From contig CALUZM010000011.1 of NCBI GenBank assembly GCA_944325245.1, positions 1 through 48,886 of the forward strand: a stretch of DNA of 48,886 nt, read 5' to 3'. Numbering within the stretch: position 1 is the first letter of the stretch; every line of letters starts with the position of its first letter. A program made the translations under genes and the position numbers. Of the stretch, positions 34,390 through 42,859 are shown one piece after another. Below the pieces are notes generated by a model that worked only from the letters and a program-made list of their open reading frames with translations, made no database searches and was not told the DNA's origin. The stretch comes from an uncultured Massilimicrobiota sp. (GTDB lineage: Bacteria; Bacillota_I; Bacilli_A; Erysipelotrichales; Coprobacillaceae).

Positions 34390-35742
34390 TTATCTTATCT
34401 CCATATTATTTTTATCTTTTAAGAATCTTTTTAAAAAGAATGCTAAAAAGTATGGAAAAGTATAGAAATAACCATTAAATCCTATATTCTTATTAGCAAA
34501 CTTAATTCCATAATGGATATCTGAATATTTCTGATTCTTTATCAATTTATTAAGTGATGTTGTAGCCTGATCATTTGCTTTTACTTCGATTGGAATAAGA
34601 GAGTTTCTATCTCTTATCATAAAGTCCATTTCAATGGTACTTTTCTCATTTTTATAGAAATAAAGTTTATATCCTTGTTTAACAAGCATTTCTGATATGA
34701 TATTTTCATATAATGCCCCTTTATACGTGTTAAAATTCTTATTGTAACGAAGGTCTTCCTGAACTTCCTCATCAAGAGATCCTATCAATAATCCCGTATC
34801 ACCAAAATACAATTTATAGTTATCTGGATTATAATTTCCTTTCAATGGTAACTCTGGAAGTTCCATACAATAACAAACATTCACAATACCAGCGTTAGAT
34901 AGCCAATCTACAATTCCTACATAATCTCTATTTCTTGCATTTTTCTTTATCTTTGAAATCTTAAATTTTTTATTCTCACTTCCTAAAAATACAGGAATTT
35001 TTCTATAGACATCCAAGATTTTTCCTTTATCTAATCCACCTGCATATTTTGTGATATCCTCTTCATAATCTAATAAAAGCTGTTTTTGTAATTGAAGTGT
35101 TCCACTATAGTTCTTTTGCGTTACAAAGGTAAAAACGACCTTTGGCATACCCCCTAATACCATGTACTCTCTGAAGTTTTCTAAAAGAATCTGATATTCC
35201 AATGTTGTTAATGGTTGAACATTCAGCATTTTCTGATAGAAGCTTTCTATCTGTTCATCATTATAACCTTTTGCCCATAAAAATTCTTCAAAATCTAAAG
35301 AATACATTTCGTAATCTTGTTTATATCCAACACTGTTTGATTCTATTTCCTGATAGTTGATTCCCATTAGTGAACCAGAACAAATAACATCATATCGACC
35401 ATCTATTAGAAAAGATTTTAAACTTGTTGCACAGTTAATACAGTCCTGTATTTCATCAAAGAAAAACAATGTTTCATTTTCAATGAATCGAAATTCAGGA
35501 TTAATGAGAGAAATATTTTTTATGATTGTATCCACATCAAAACCATCATTAAATATAGTTTTGTATTGCTTTTGAAGAATAAAATTAATTTCAATGATTG
35601 ACTCATAATGATTTTTAGCAAAGTGCTCTATAGCCTCAGTTTTACCTATTTGGCGAGCTCCTTTTATAATCAAAGGATATCTATTTTCACTTTTTTTCCA
35701 ATCCTCAAGCACCTTATCAACTTTACGTTTAAGTCTTTCCAT
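34390..35742 (-). CDS. AAA-family ATPase with DUF4143 domain
   Basis: A 450-residue cytoplasmic protein of the AAA_14-DUF4143 group. Walker A GARQIGKT is at residues 28-35 and Walker B FFFDEIQD at 93-100. A sensor-like CSGSLMG follows near 125. The C-terminal DUF4143 domain (about 200-410) contains a PIEVKAN stretch like the core of restriction-type nucleases. Function is unknown; members are frequent and variable among gut Firmicutes. The gene stands alone between AT-rich gaps of 260 and 315 bp without clear operon partners, which fits a horizontally acquired unit. Confidence 0.82.
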   Translation of the reverse strand: MERLKRKVDKVLEDWKKSENRYPLIIKGARQIGKTEAIEHFAKNHYESIIEINFILQKQYKTIFNDGFDVDTIIKNISLINPEFRFIENETLFFFDEIQDCINCATSLKSFLIDGRYDVICSGSLMGINYQEIESNSVGYKQDYEMYSLDFEEFLWAKGYNDEQIESFYQKMLNVQPLTTLEYQILLENFREYMVLGGMPKVVFTFVTQKNYSGTLQLQKQLLLDYEEDITKYAGGLDKGKILDVYRKIPVFLGSENKKFKISKIKKNARNRDYVGIVDWLSNAGIVNVCYCMELPELPLKGNYNPDNYKLYFGDTGLLIGSLDEEVQEDLRYNKNFNTYKGALYENIISEMLVKQGYKLYFYKNEKSTIEMDFMIRDRNSLIPIEVKANDQATTSLNKLIKNQKYSDIHYGIKFANKNIGFNGYFYTFPYFLAFFLKRFLKDKNNMEIR

Positions 35743-36057
35743 ATTATCACCACACTTTAACTATATATATTTTATCACAAAATTCCAAAAGTATTCAAAT
35801 ATATTAAACACTTTTTTCTTAACTAAATTTTATGTTTTTTCACATTTTTTTATATCTATTAAATATCTTACACATTTTTCCTAAAATATAAAACATAGAA
35901 TTATAATGCAGTTTTTTTGAGAAATTCTATAATAATATCATTAGCTATTTTTGAAATATGTAGAAAGTCAAACGAGTTCATTTTTATCTTGTTATATATC
36001 AAAGATAGTATACAAAAAAGAATCATAATTTCAAAATCATGATTCTTTTATCATCAA
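35743..36057. other. 315-bp AT-rich intergenic region
   Basis: No open frame worth calling and no RNA gene is seen. The right part holds the terminator of the MupG-like gene. The left part holds the leader of the DUF4143 ATPase, with weak AT-rich promoter-like stretches that cannot be resolved. Confidence 0.6.
36016..36049 (-). terminator. Terminator after the MupG-like gene
   Basis: AAAAGAATCAT (36016-36026) / ATGATTCTTTT (36039-36049). On the minus strand the T run follows. Confidence 0.85.
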
Positions 36058-37209
36058 TTATTTTAAAATTTTAAAATGATGCCCTGGTTTAATGAAATCA
36101 AGTAACATTAATTCTTCAGGTTTAACAGTCGCAACTAAATTACGTTCACCATCATTTGGAATTTCAGTTAAAACGATTTCAAGTTCACCACGATAATGAG
36201 CCAAGTTATCATTAACGATTAAAACATCTCCACGTGTAAAGACTTTTTTACCTGGATCTCTATATGGAATAGATTGAGATTCAACTTTCATGTTAGCAGA
36301 TTGTCCCATAGTTCCATCTTGAACACTCTTTTTAGCTTTGAACCAAACACGAGGTGATGAAGAACGTAACATAAATGAAGAATGATCATAACGATCCCAA
36401 TGAGGTGCGAAATCATACATGATTTCTTTCTCGTTTTGAGTAATACCTACAGCTTCATCAACTTTAATTTCAATAGCTTGCATATTAACTTTAGACAATG
36501 CTTCTAATTCTTCATCAGTAGCAGGGTAGTTACCAATTAAGATATCATCTACATCACCAGTTGCTAACATATAACGAGCTTGTAAATCAATTGGTAAACC
36601 ACGCATAATTTCAACAGTTGGTAAACCACAGAAGACTTGCCATGGTCCAATTGTATGTTCATTGTTACTAGAAACAAATGCAGCAGTATGTAAGTTTAAT
36701 TCTTTCCAATAACGGTTAAAGTCCATAAATAAATCAAAATCTAAACCTGTATAACGTTCAGGGAAGAAGTTATGACACATTGTGATTTGATCTTTATTTC
36801 CACCATTATTAATTAAAAGTTCTACTCCCATATCCATACTTGCATTAAATTCAATTTTAATATTGTATGGATTACGTGTTAATTGAATATCACCTTGAGT
36901 CCCAAAGTTACCATCCATTCTAATAATATCTAATCCCAAATCTGCGAATGGTTTTAAGTTATCTGGTGTAGCTCCAATTAACTCAAATACTTGTGGATTT
37001 GTATCAGCTGCAACTTCAAATCCTAATTCATGAGCCTTTTTCATAAAATCTTTAAACGTTACAAGATAACTTTCTCTTTCTTCATCTGGAATAGATAAGA
37101 AACATGTGAAAATTCTGCTGAAACCAAGTTTGGCAGCTTTTTCCATATAAGTGTATACCTCTTCCATAGGTGTTTTATCAGGGTATACAGAAATACCTAA
37201 TTTATGCAT
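36058..37209 (-). CDS. mupG: DUF871 / MupG-family 6-phospho-N-acetylmuramidase
   Basis: A 383-residue TIM-barrel protein with a C-terminal small beta domain. The start KLGISVYPDKTPMEEVYTYM and the segments FTCFLSIPDE, LDIIRMDGNFG and MCHNFFPERYTGLD are typical of DUF871. In Staphylococcus, MupG cleaves MurNAc-6-phosphate-GlcNAc during wall recycling and sits with murQ, murP and the RpiR-type murR. Here an RpiR gene and a 6-phospho-glycosidase lie within 6 kb, but no murQ or PTS is present. Some DUF871 proteins may act on other phospho-disaccharides. GGAGG precedes the ATG. Confidence 0.78.
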   Translation of the reverse strand: MHKLGISVYPDKTPMEEVYTYMEKAAKLGFSRIFTCFLSIPDEERESYLVTFKDFMKKAHELGFEVAADTNPQVFELIGATPDNLKPFADLGLDIIRMDGNFGTQGDIQLTRNPYNIKIEFNASMDMGVELLINNGGNKDQITMCHNFFPERYTGLDFDLFMDFNRYWKELNLHTAAFVSSNNEHTIGPWQVFCGLPTVEIMRGLPIDLQARYMLATGDVDDILIGNYPATDEELEALSKVNMQAIEIKVDEAVGITQNEKEIMYDFAPHWDRYDHSSFMLRSSSPRVWFKAKKSVQDGTMGQSANMKVESQSIPYRDPGKKVFTRGDVLIVNDNLAHYRGELEIVLTEIPNDGERNLVATVKPEELMLLDFIKPGHHFKILK

Positions 37210-37864
37210 TTTCGTTTTCCTCCTTATGTTTTCATTATAACATCTTTATGAATAGACTTTAAGCAAAAAAAGAAGATAAATAAAGACATATATTTTTAAT
37301 ATCAATAATTTCTTTTATGATAGGAATAAGATGAAGTAAAGCAATAATGATATATATGGATATATAAATAAAGAAAGTTGTTTGTGAATGAAACTTATCA
37401 AATGTGTTTTTAAAAGAATATCATAATGATCATATCATTTCTCATTCTTTTTAAATGGATAAGCTTAGATTTGTTATCAGTATAGAGTTCATATTTTTCT
37501 TCTGTAGATTCACTTTTAAAATAATACGCATGACCTTTTCTTAAAAACATTGAGACATTGTTGGCTTAGTTGAGTTGAATATAATCCAACATGACATTGA
37601 TGTTCTATGGAGATAAATTGATTTTTATTAAAGTTGATGTGTTTAAATAATATAAGAATTATAGATAATATAGTTTTTTGTATAAATATGGTGTTATAAT
37701 AAACGGACACCAAATGTATTTTTAATGAATAATAAATAAGATTTATCCCTAATAATACTGAGATTTAAATATAAAATCATGGAAATATATACTGTCAGGA
37801 CTTCGCAAATTCACATATTTATGATATAACAAAAGATATAGATTGGAAGAAAGGAGCAATGAGC
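37210..37864. other. 655-bp intergenic region with possible gene relics
   Basis: No intact gene is seen. The left part is the leader of the MupG-like gene. On the minus strand, 37410-37550 encodes 46 residues of protein-like composition (GHAYYFKSESTEEKYELYTD). An adjoining reading in another frame to 37713 looks similar, as if a small gene had been frameshifted. The right part is the leader of the TagO-like gene, ending in AAAGGAG. I see no riboswitch in it. Confidence 0.4.
37410..37550 (-). pseudogene. Possible remnant of a small gene, unrecognised
   Basis: A 46-codon frame (ATG at 37550, TAA at 37412-37410) encodes a polar, balanced sequence with many Lys, Glu, Ser and Tyr. This differs from the Ile/Asn/Lys/Phe noise that AT-rich DNA gives here. 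There is no ribosome site. Upstream coding continues in a different frame. It is probably the degraded C-terminus of a gene; no family is recognised. Confidence 0.3.
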
Positions 37865-39559
37865 ATGAGTTTAGAAATATGTTTATCGTTTGTTGTTACA
37901 TTCATATTAAGCTTAATTCTTGTTCCAATGGTGGGGAAAGTTTCAAAAAAACTTGGCATTATTGCTCATACAAATAAACGAACAATACATAAAGGGATTA
38001 TTGCGAGAACTGGTGGTTATGCGATTTATATGAGTTTCTTAATTGGAACAACCATCTTTTTAAAAACCGATACACAAATTAATGCCATATTAATAGGTGG
38101 GTTTATTATTTTTATAACTGGTTTTTATGATGATATTCATGATTTATCGCCAAAGTTAAAAATGCTTGGTCAAGTCATTGCAGCATTAGTTGTCATTATC
38201 TATGGAGATATTGTTTTAAAAGGTTTTAGTATTCCCTTTTTACCAGATTCGGTTTCTTATGTTTTAGCTATTATTATTACTATTTTATGGATTGTCGGTA
38301 TCAGTAATGCGATTAATCTGATTGATGGATTAGATGGATTGTGTGCAGGTATTTCTATTATTGTTTTAGTTACCATTTCTTTAACATCATTAACATATGG
38401 ACGTACTGATATATCTTCTTTATCGTTGCTTTTAGCTGGAGCAATTGGTGGCTTTCTGGTTTATAATTTCCATCCTGCATCTATTTTTTTAGGTGATTGT
38501 GGAGCTTTATTTATTGGTTTTATGATTGCAGTCATCTCCTTGTTAGGATTTGGTTATAAGAGCTCATCATTCTTTACTTTAGGTGCACCTATTGTGGTCT
38601 TGATGGTGCCTATCATGGATACATTTATTGCGATTATAAGACGTAAAGTCCATCATAAAAGCTTTAGTGAAGCTGATCGTAATCACCTTCATCATAAATT
38701 AATGTTTTCATTAGAACTTGGACAAACAAAAAGTGTTTTAATCCTATATGCTGTTACAGTTTTATTTTCATTATGTTCATATCTCTATCTGTTTGATAGA
38801 ATTGCTGCAACTATTGTGTTTATTACATTAATGATTTTATTTGAACTTTTTGTAGAAGCGACCAATATGATTGATCGTAAGTACAAACCACTTTTAACGA
38901 TTCTTAATATTTTTATTAAAAGTGAATATTTACCATCAATTAAGGATACAAAACCATATCAGAGAATTATCCAAAAAGCAAAGAAAAAATATGCGATTAT
39001 TCTGATTCTTGTGATAGGTATTGTTTTCTCTATGGTCTTTGTTTTAAACAATGATGAAAAAGAAGAGACTCAAACTCCAGTTACAATTGAATATGTTGAA
39101 TCCAGTAATGAAACAAAACTGATGAGTGATATTTATAATCAACTTGTAACAGCAATCAATCGTGGAGATAAAACAGCTGAAAGACAGTTGGTAGCTGCAT
39201 ATTTTGTAAGTGATTATTATACTTTATCTAATAAAGAAGATGGAGAGATTGGCGGTATTGATTACTTTTATGCTGATAAAAAAGATGACTTTACAGCATA
39301 TGCACAAAATGAATATTACAAGAATGTCAGTCAGTTAAAAACTTTACCGGAAGTTATCCGCTATGATATTCTTTCTAATGTGGAATCACATAAGGCATTG
39401 GCAGGATTAGAGGATTATACTTATTATGATATAGAGGTTCAAATCACTTTTAAAGAAGAAAATCCTATATTAAAGAGCCTCCAATATACAACAACAGTTA
39501 CTTTGATAGAAAAAAATCAAAAGTTTAGTGTAGTTGCGATGGAGGAATATAATGGATAA
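37865..39559 (+). CDS. MraY-family polyprenyl-phosphate GlcNAc-1-phosphate transferase (TagO/WecA-like) with extracytoplasmic C-terminal domain
   Basis: Starts wall teichoic acid or other surface glycan synthesis by moving GlcNAc-1-phosphate onto undecaprenyl phosphate. The multi-pass catalytic part (about 1-340) has GFYDDIHDLSPK near 83, NLIDGLDGLCAG near 151, FLGDCGALFIGF near 207 and the His-rich AEADRNHLHHK-like loop near 270. After it come one more membrane segment (about 378-393) and about 170 residues outside the membrane (398-564) with no recognised domain. Ordinary TagO is about 350 residues. ATG 37865 fits AAAGGAG; ATG 37859 is too close. crcB overlaps by 8 bases. Confidence 0.88.
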   Translation: MSLEICLSFVVTFILSLILVPMVGKVSKKLGIIAHTNKRTIHKGIIARTGGYAIYMSFLIGTTIFLKTDTQINAILIGGFIIFITGFYDDIHDLSPKLKMLGQVIAALVVIIYGDIVLKGFSIPFLPDSVSYVLAIIITILWIVGISNAINLIDGLDGLCAGISIIVLVTISLTSLTYGRTDISSLSLLLAGAIGGFLVYNFHPASIFLGDCGALFIGFMIAVISLLGFGYKSSSFFTLGAPIVVLMVPIMDTFIAIIRRKVHHKSFSEADRNHLHHKLMFSLELGQTKSVLILYAVTVLFSLCSYLYLFDRIAATIVFITLMILFELFVEATNMIDRKYKPLLTILNIFIKSEYLPSIKDTKPYQRIIQKAKKKYAIILILVIGIVFSMVFVLNNDEKEETQTPVTIEYVESSNETKLMSDIYNQLVTAINRGDKTAERQLVAAYFVSDYYTLSNKEDGEIGGIDYFYADKKDDFTAYAQNEYYKNVSQLKTLPEVIRYDILSNVESHKALAGLEDYTYYDIEVQITFKEENPILKSLQYTTTVTLIEKNQKFSVVAMEEYNG

Positions 39560-39908
39560 ATTCTTATGGGTTGGACTTGGAGGAGCACTTGGAGCTATAT
39601 TGCGATATGGAATCAGTCTCATTCCTTTGAAGAGTCATTTTCCTATATTAACACTCATAACAAATATCTTAGGTGCATTTATGATTGGAATCGTTGTTGG
39701 TATATTTTCGAAAGATCGTATATCACCCTCAATGAATTTATTTTTAAAAACAGGAGTCTGTGGAGGATTTACAACATTTTCTACATTTTCTCTAGAAACT
39801 TTGACACTTTTAGAAGATGGTTTTTATCTTTTAGCTATATTATATGCATTGATTAGTGTCATTGGATGTATAATTGGAGTATATTTAGGAAAAATAATAG
39901 TGAAATAG
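39552..39908 (+). CDS. crcB: Fluoride ion channel CrcB (Fluc)
   Basis: Dimeric channel exporting F-, 118 residues with four membrane segments. Motifs are GGALGAILRYGIS near residue 7, the conserved Asn in TNILGAFMIG near 40, and the GGFTTFSTFS phenylalanine/serine track near 72-81. Only one copy is seen, so it would act as a homodimer. The ATG at 39552 is 6 bases after GGAGG within the TagO-like gene, giving coupled translation. No fluoride riboswitch is seen before the operon. A short terminator follows. Confidence 0.92.
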   Translation: MDKFLWVGLGGALGAILRYGISLIPLKSHFPILTLITNILGAFMIGIVVGIFSKDRISPSMNLFLKTGVCGGFTTFSTFSLETLTLLEDGFYLLAILYALISVIGCIIGVYLGKIIVK

Positions 39909-39932
39909 AGGCATGTCATTGTGCTTCTTTTT
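39908..39932 (+). terminator. Terminator after crcB
   Basis: GAGGCAT (39908-39914) / GTGCTTC (39921-39927) with two G-T pairs, then TTTTT. Confidence 0.65.
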
Positions 39933-39985
39933 CTTTATTATCACTGCAGAATGGTATATAATGAGAGCGTAAAAGTTTATGAATT

Positions 39986-40207
39986 TGTTGGTTGGGAATA
40001 GAAATATTTCATGAAAATGGAAGCAGGTGTGAATCCTGAGCTGTCCCGCAGCCGTGAAAGGGAGTCAATGCAATATAGCCACTGGGTAACTGGGAAGGAG
40101 CAAAGACGATGAACTTGAGCCGGAATACATGCCAACATCTTGGAATACACTTTACGGAGTATAAAGTCGTTCTAGTTTCAATTCTAGGGCAGAGATGTCC
40201 TATTTTT
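39986..40207 (+). promoter_or_regulatory. Cobalamin riboswitch with intrinsic-terminator expression platform
   Basis: The closing P1 stem pairs TGTTGG (39986-39991) with CCAACA (40132-40137). Inside lie the B12-box-type elements AAGCAGGTGTGAATCCTG (40021-40038), CTGTCCCGCAGCCGTGAAAG, GCCACTGGGTAACTGGGAAG and AGCCGGAATACATGCC. Downstream are ACTTTA/TAAAGT and CTAG/CTAG alternatives. A terminator stem AGGGCA (40186-40191) / TGTCCT (40196-40201) with a GAGA loop and five T follows. Corrinoid binding should promote the terminator and switch off the three genes after it. A -10 TATAAT is at 39957-39962 with an indistinct -35. Confidence 0.93.
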
Positions 40208-40230
40208 GTCTAGAGAAAGAGGAGGACAAA

Positions 40231-41331
40231 ATGAAGAAAATTTTTACAAGTTTATTATTAATGACAGTGATGATTTTAGGTCAAATCGCACCTACATCAG
40301 CACTCAGCTATGATGAAAGTTATGCAGCAGCAAAGAACTTTTATTCACAAAAAGCAGAATTTGCAAGTTTTGGAGAAGTGCTTGCCTATGAAGCTATTGG
40401 TTTGGAATCTGATGATAAGGAGATTGACCAATTGCTGGCAAGTGATTATGCTTCAGAAATAGCACAAGCAGTGATTACATTAACATTACATGGAGATGAT
40501 CCAAGAAACTATCAAGGAACAAACTATGTTGAAATGTTAGAAAACTGTGTACAGGAAAATGGTGCTTTTGATAAGCAAAATACATCTACATATGCGAACT
40601 ATCAAGTTTATGGTGTTTATGCATTATATGTTGTCAATTCACCAAAATTAACTTTAGCAGCTGATTATCTAGCAAGCTTAATCGATGAAAATGGTGCTTT
40701 TGGTTCAAATTATGGACCAAGTTTAGATATTACGGGATGGGTCATTGAATCTTTAGCTTTAGTAGATTCACAGAAATATCAAGAAACAATTCAAAAATCC
40801 ATTGCTTATATCCAATCAACACAAGATGGACAGGCAGGATATCAAGATAGTTATAGTGGTGTCAATGTCAATACACAAGCTTCAGTATTATCAGGTTTGT
40901 TAACGGCAGATGCACAAGGTGTAAAAGATGGAACATATAATCAGGGAGAATATAATCCATATGATATTTTATTAAATTATCAAAATGACAATGGAAGTTT
41001 CTGGTATAGTGCAAAAGGTGAAGTTAATGATTGGGCAACTATGCAGGGAATTCAGACAGTTGGATATTATTATAATGGTTCAGTCTATGCAAAAGCACAT
41101 CAGCAGTATGCTGAATTGGTGAAAACAACACAACAAAGCCAGGAAACAACAAAACCTGTTGAAGGAAAACCACAACAGACAACTGAAGTGAAAAAAGAAG
41201 AACAGCCAAAAGAAACATCAAAGAAAGCTGATGTTGTGCAAACAGATGATACTTCATGGATTTTAGGATATGGTTTATTGTTTGTTGTGAGTGGCCTGGT
41301 TTTATTGAAAGGAAGAAAAATATTTGAATAA
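40231..41331 (+). CDS. Secreted, membrane-anchored alpha/alpha-barrel protein, likely corrinoid-binding (intrinsic-factor-like barrel)
   Basis: A 366-residue surface protein. A signal peptide (about 1-25, ending PTSALS) is followed by a helical-repeat barrel (about 30-290) of the prenyltransferase/terpene-cyclase toroid type. Repeats include SLDITGWVIESLAL, NVNTQASVLSGLL and DWATMQGIQTVGYYYNG. A Gln/Thr/Lys/Glu-rich linker (292-340) and a C-terminal membrane anchor (343-361, tail KGRKIFE) complete it. No clear LPxTG motif is present. The same fold forms the first domain of intrinsic factor and transcobalamin. Riboswitch control and neighbours point to corrinoid capture. ATG 40231 follows GAGGAGG. 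Function is inferred. Confidence 0.8.
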   Translation: MKKIFTSLLLMTVMILGQIAPTSALSYDESYAAAKNFYSQKAEFASFGEVLAYEAIGLESDDKEIDQLLASDYASEIAQAVITLTLHGDDPRNYQGTNYVEMLENCVQENGAFDKQNTSTYANYQVYGVYALYVVNSPKLTLAADYLASLIDENGAFGSNYGPSLDITGWVIESLALVDSQKYQETIQKSIAYIQSTQDGQAGYQDSYSGVNVNTQASVLSGLLTADAQGVKDGTYNQGEYNPYDILLNYQNDNGSFWYSAKGEVNDWATMQGIQTVGYYYNGSVYAKAHQQYAELVKTTQQSQETTKPVEGKPQQTTEVKKEEQPKETSKKADVVQTDDTSWILGYGLLFVVSGLVLLKGRKIFE

Positions 41332-42010
41332 AACAAAGAAGTATACAATTATATTCGTCGTTGTATGTTTTTTGATTATTGGAGGCTTTAGCCTTTATCA
41401 TGCTTTGTTTGCAGCACCAACACAGACAACACCTGTGACCTTAAGTGAAACTCAGCCACAGCAACAAGAAGAAACAAAACAACAAGAAGATACAACAGAG
41501 AATCAATCTACAGAAACTAAAAAAGAGAGTACTGCTTCAAAAGATAATTCATCAACACAAAAACAGCAATCATCATCAACAAAACAGTCCTCATCACAAC
41601 AGCCCTCATCTTCACAATCACAGTCTACATCAACAAATGAAACACAAAAAACACAGGAAGTCGAAGAAGAGGAAGTTGAAGAACCAACAGATGAAATGGT
41701 GGAATCTGTTTATGTGAAGATTACAGGTGTTGATGGCGTGATTGCAAGTGATTATGTTGAGTTTGATGAAGGAATGAGTGCATTTGATGCTTTAAAAGTT
41801 TTAACAGATAATTATGAAATATCTTTAAAATCAAGTGGTTTGAGGCAAACTGTTTATGTAAAAGCGATTAATGGTCTTTCAGAATTTGATTATGGTGGGA
41901 GGTCTGGATGGAAATATCGTGTGAATGGAACATATCCAAGTGTAGGAGCAGGTGCCTATACCCTCAAAAATGGTGATCAACTTGAGTGGATTTATTCACA
42001 AAATGGATAA
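41324..42010 (+). CDS. Membrane-anchored DUF4430 protein, likely second half of a corrinoid-capture pair
   Basis: A 228-residue protein starting at TTG 41324 (AAAGGAAG upstream). A membrane anchor (about 6-24) is followed by a long low-complexity stalk of Gln, Ser, Thr and Glu (about 30-128) that would span the wall. A DUF4430 domain fills 131-228 (VYVKITGVDGVIAS, FDALKVLTDNYEI, GGRSGWKYRVNGTYPSVGAG). DUF4430 is the C-terminal domain of animal intrinsic factor and transcobalamin, where it closes over the corrin ring. Here it is a separate protein beside its barrel partner. It overlaps both neighbours by 8 bases. Confidence 0.85.
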   Translation: MNKTKKYTIIFVVVCFLIIGGFSLYHALFAAPTQTTPVTLSETQPQQQEETKQQEDTTENQSTETKKESTASKDNSSTQKQQSSSTKQSSSQQPSSSQSQSTSTNETQKTQEVEEEEVEEPTDEMVESVYVKITGVDGVIASDYVEFDEGMSAFDALKVLTDNYEISLKSSGLRQTVYVKAINGLSEFDYGGRSGWKYRVNGTYPSVGAGAYTLKNGDQLEWIYSQNG

Positions 42011-42521
42011 AGTTAAGGAAATCAGTTTAATAGGGATATTGGCTGCAGTTAATATTGCATCTCGTATAGCGCTGCAGTCATTACCTAATATCAAACCCGT
42101 CACATCGATTATTATCATTTCTGTCATGCTTTTTGGTTTAGGCTTTGGCATTAAGCTGACACTTGTGACAACACTTGTATCGAATATGTATTTAGGTATG
42201 GGTATTTGGACTTTTTTTCAAATATTGGCCTGGATTGTGATTTGTTTGTTGACACAATGTTTAATGGATTTTTTTAAGAGAATACATAAACAACCCCATC
42301 TTCTTGTGATGGCAGTATTTGCTTTTTTGATGGGTTACATATTTGGGTTTATTGTCTCTTTAGATAAATTAATGATTGGTGGACCCTCTTTATTTATTGT
42401 TTATTATTTATCTGGTCTATTATTTGATACTTTTCATGCGGTAGGAAATTTCTTTTTTTATCTTGTTGCAGCTCCAATTCTTATGAAAATTTTTATGAAA
42501 AATAAAAGTATTGTAATTTGA
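42003..42521 (+). CDS. ECF transporter S component, predicted cobalamin/corrinoid-specific
   Basis: A 172-residue integral membrane protein with five to six hydrophobic segments. The N-terminal EISLIGILAAVNIASRIALQ is typical of S components that dock on EcfT through small residues. Similar S components (CbrT-like) import cobalamin. The riboswitch upstream and the two surface proteins argue for a corrinoid substrate. The shared EcfA/EcfA'/EcfT module is not in the window, as usual for group II ECF systems. The start at 42003 overlaps the DUF4430 stop by 8 bases. Confidence 0.82.
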   Translation: MDKVKEISLIGILAAVNIASRIALQSLPNIKPVTSIIIISVMLFGLGFGIKLTLVTTLVSNMYLGMGIWTFFQILAWIVICLLTQCLMDFFKRIHKQPHLLVMAVFAFLMGYIFGFIVSLDKLMIGGPSLFIVYYLSGLLFDTFHAVGNFFFYLVAAPILMKIFMKNKSIVI

Positions 42522-42539
42522 TGTTCATTATGCTATGAT
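42511..42539 (+). promoter_or_regulatory. Promoter of secG-rnr-smpB
   Basis: -35 TTGTAA (42511-42516), a 17-bp spacer and -10 TATGAT (42534-42539). The -35 lies in the last codons of the ECF gene, so the housekeeping genes escape riboswitch control. Confidence 0.5.
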
Positions 42540-42577
42540 ATCTGTGCTAATGTATAAAAAGAAAAGGAGGTACGACA

Positions 42578-42799
42578 ATGATTTTAAATATTTTATTGAT
42601 TCTTGTTTCAATTGCTCTTATTGTTGTATGCCTATTACAAAGTGGAAAATCTGATGGTGTTGTGAATGCTTTGACTGGTCAAAGCTCAAACCTATTTGCT
42701 CATCAAAAAGAAAGAGGAGCTGATTTGGTTTTAACACGTATAACTGTTGGACTTGCAATTGCATTTTTTGTTCTTGCAATCGTAATTAGAATGGGTTAA
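42578..42799 (+). CDS. secG: Preprotein translocase subunit SecG
   Basis: A 73-residue two-helix subunit of the SecYEG channel. Hydrophobic segments (about 2-20 and 50-71) flank the conserved loop LLQSGKSDGVVNALTGQSSN. The secG-rnr-smpB-ssrA order is common in Firmicutes. AAAGGAGG precedes the ATG. Confidence 0.93.
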   Translation: MILNILLILVSIALIVVCLLQSGKSDGVVNALTGQSSNLFAHQKERGADLVLTRITVGLAIAFFVLAIVIRMG

Positions 42800-42804
42800 T
42801 CAGT

Positions 42805-42830
42805 AGGGCACTTTGAGGTGTCCTCTTTTT
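42805..42830 (+). terminator. Terminator or attenuator between secG and rnr
   Basis: AGGGCAC (42805-42811) / GTGTCCT (42818-42824) with one wobble pair, then CTTTTT. It lies only 30 bases before rnr, so some read-through is likely needed for rnr-smpB. Confidence 0.65.
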
Positions 42831-42859
42831 ATTAATAGAATAAATAGGAGGTGATAAAG

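Noticed and set aside
37740-37864. Fluoride riboswitch before the TagO-like/crcB operon
   Set aside because: The conserved crcB-motif pseudoknot sequences are not found. The leader is plain AT-rich sequence.
41240-41331. LPxTG-type sortase signal at the C-terminus of the barrel protein
   Set aside because: There is a hydrophobic segment and a basic tail, but the stretch before it (VVQTDDTS) does not contain a convincing sortase motif. A plain membrane anchor is the safer reading.
41445-41717. 90-codon frame overlapping the DUF4430 stalk
   Set aside because: It arises from the repetitive CAA/TCA-rich stalk sequence read in another frame.
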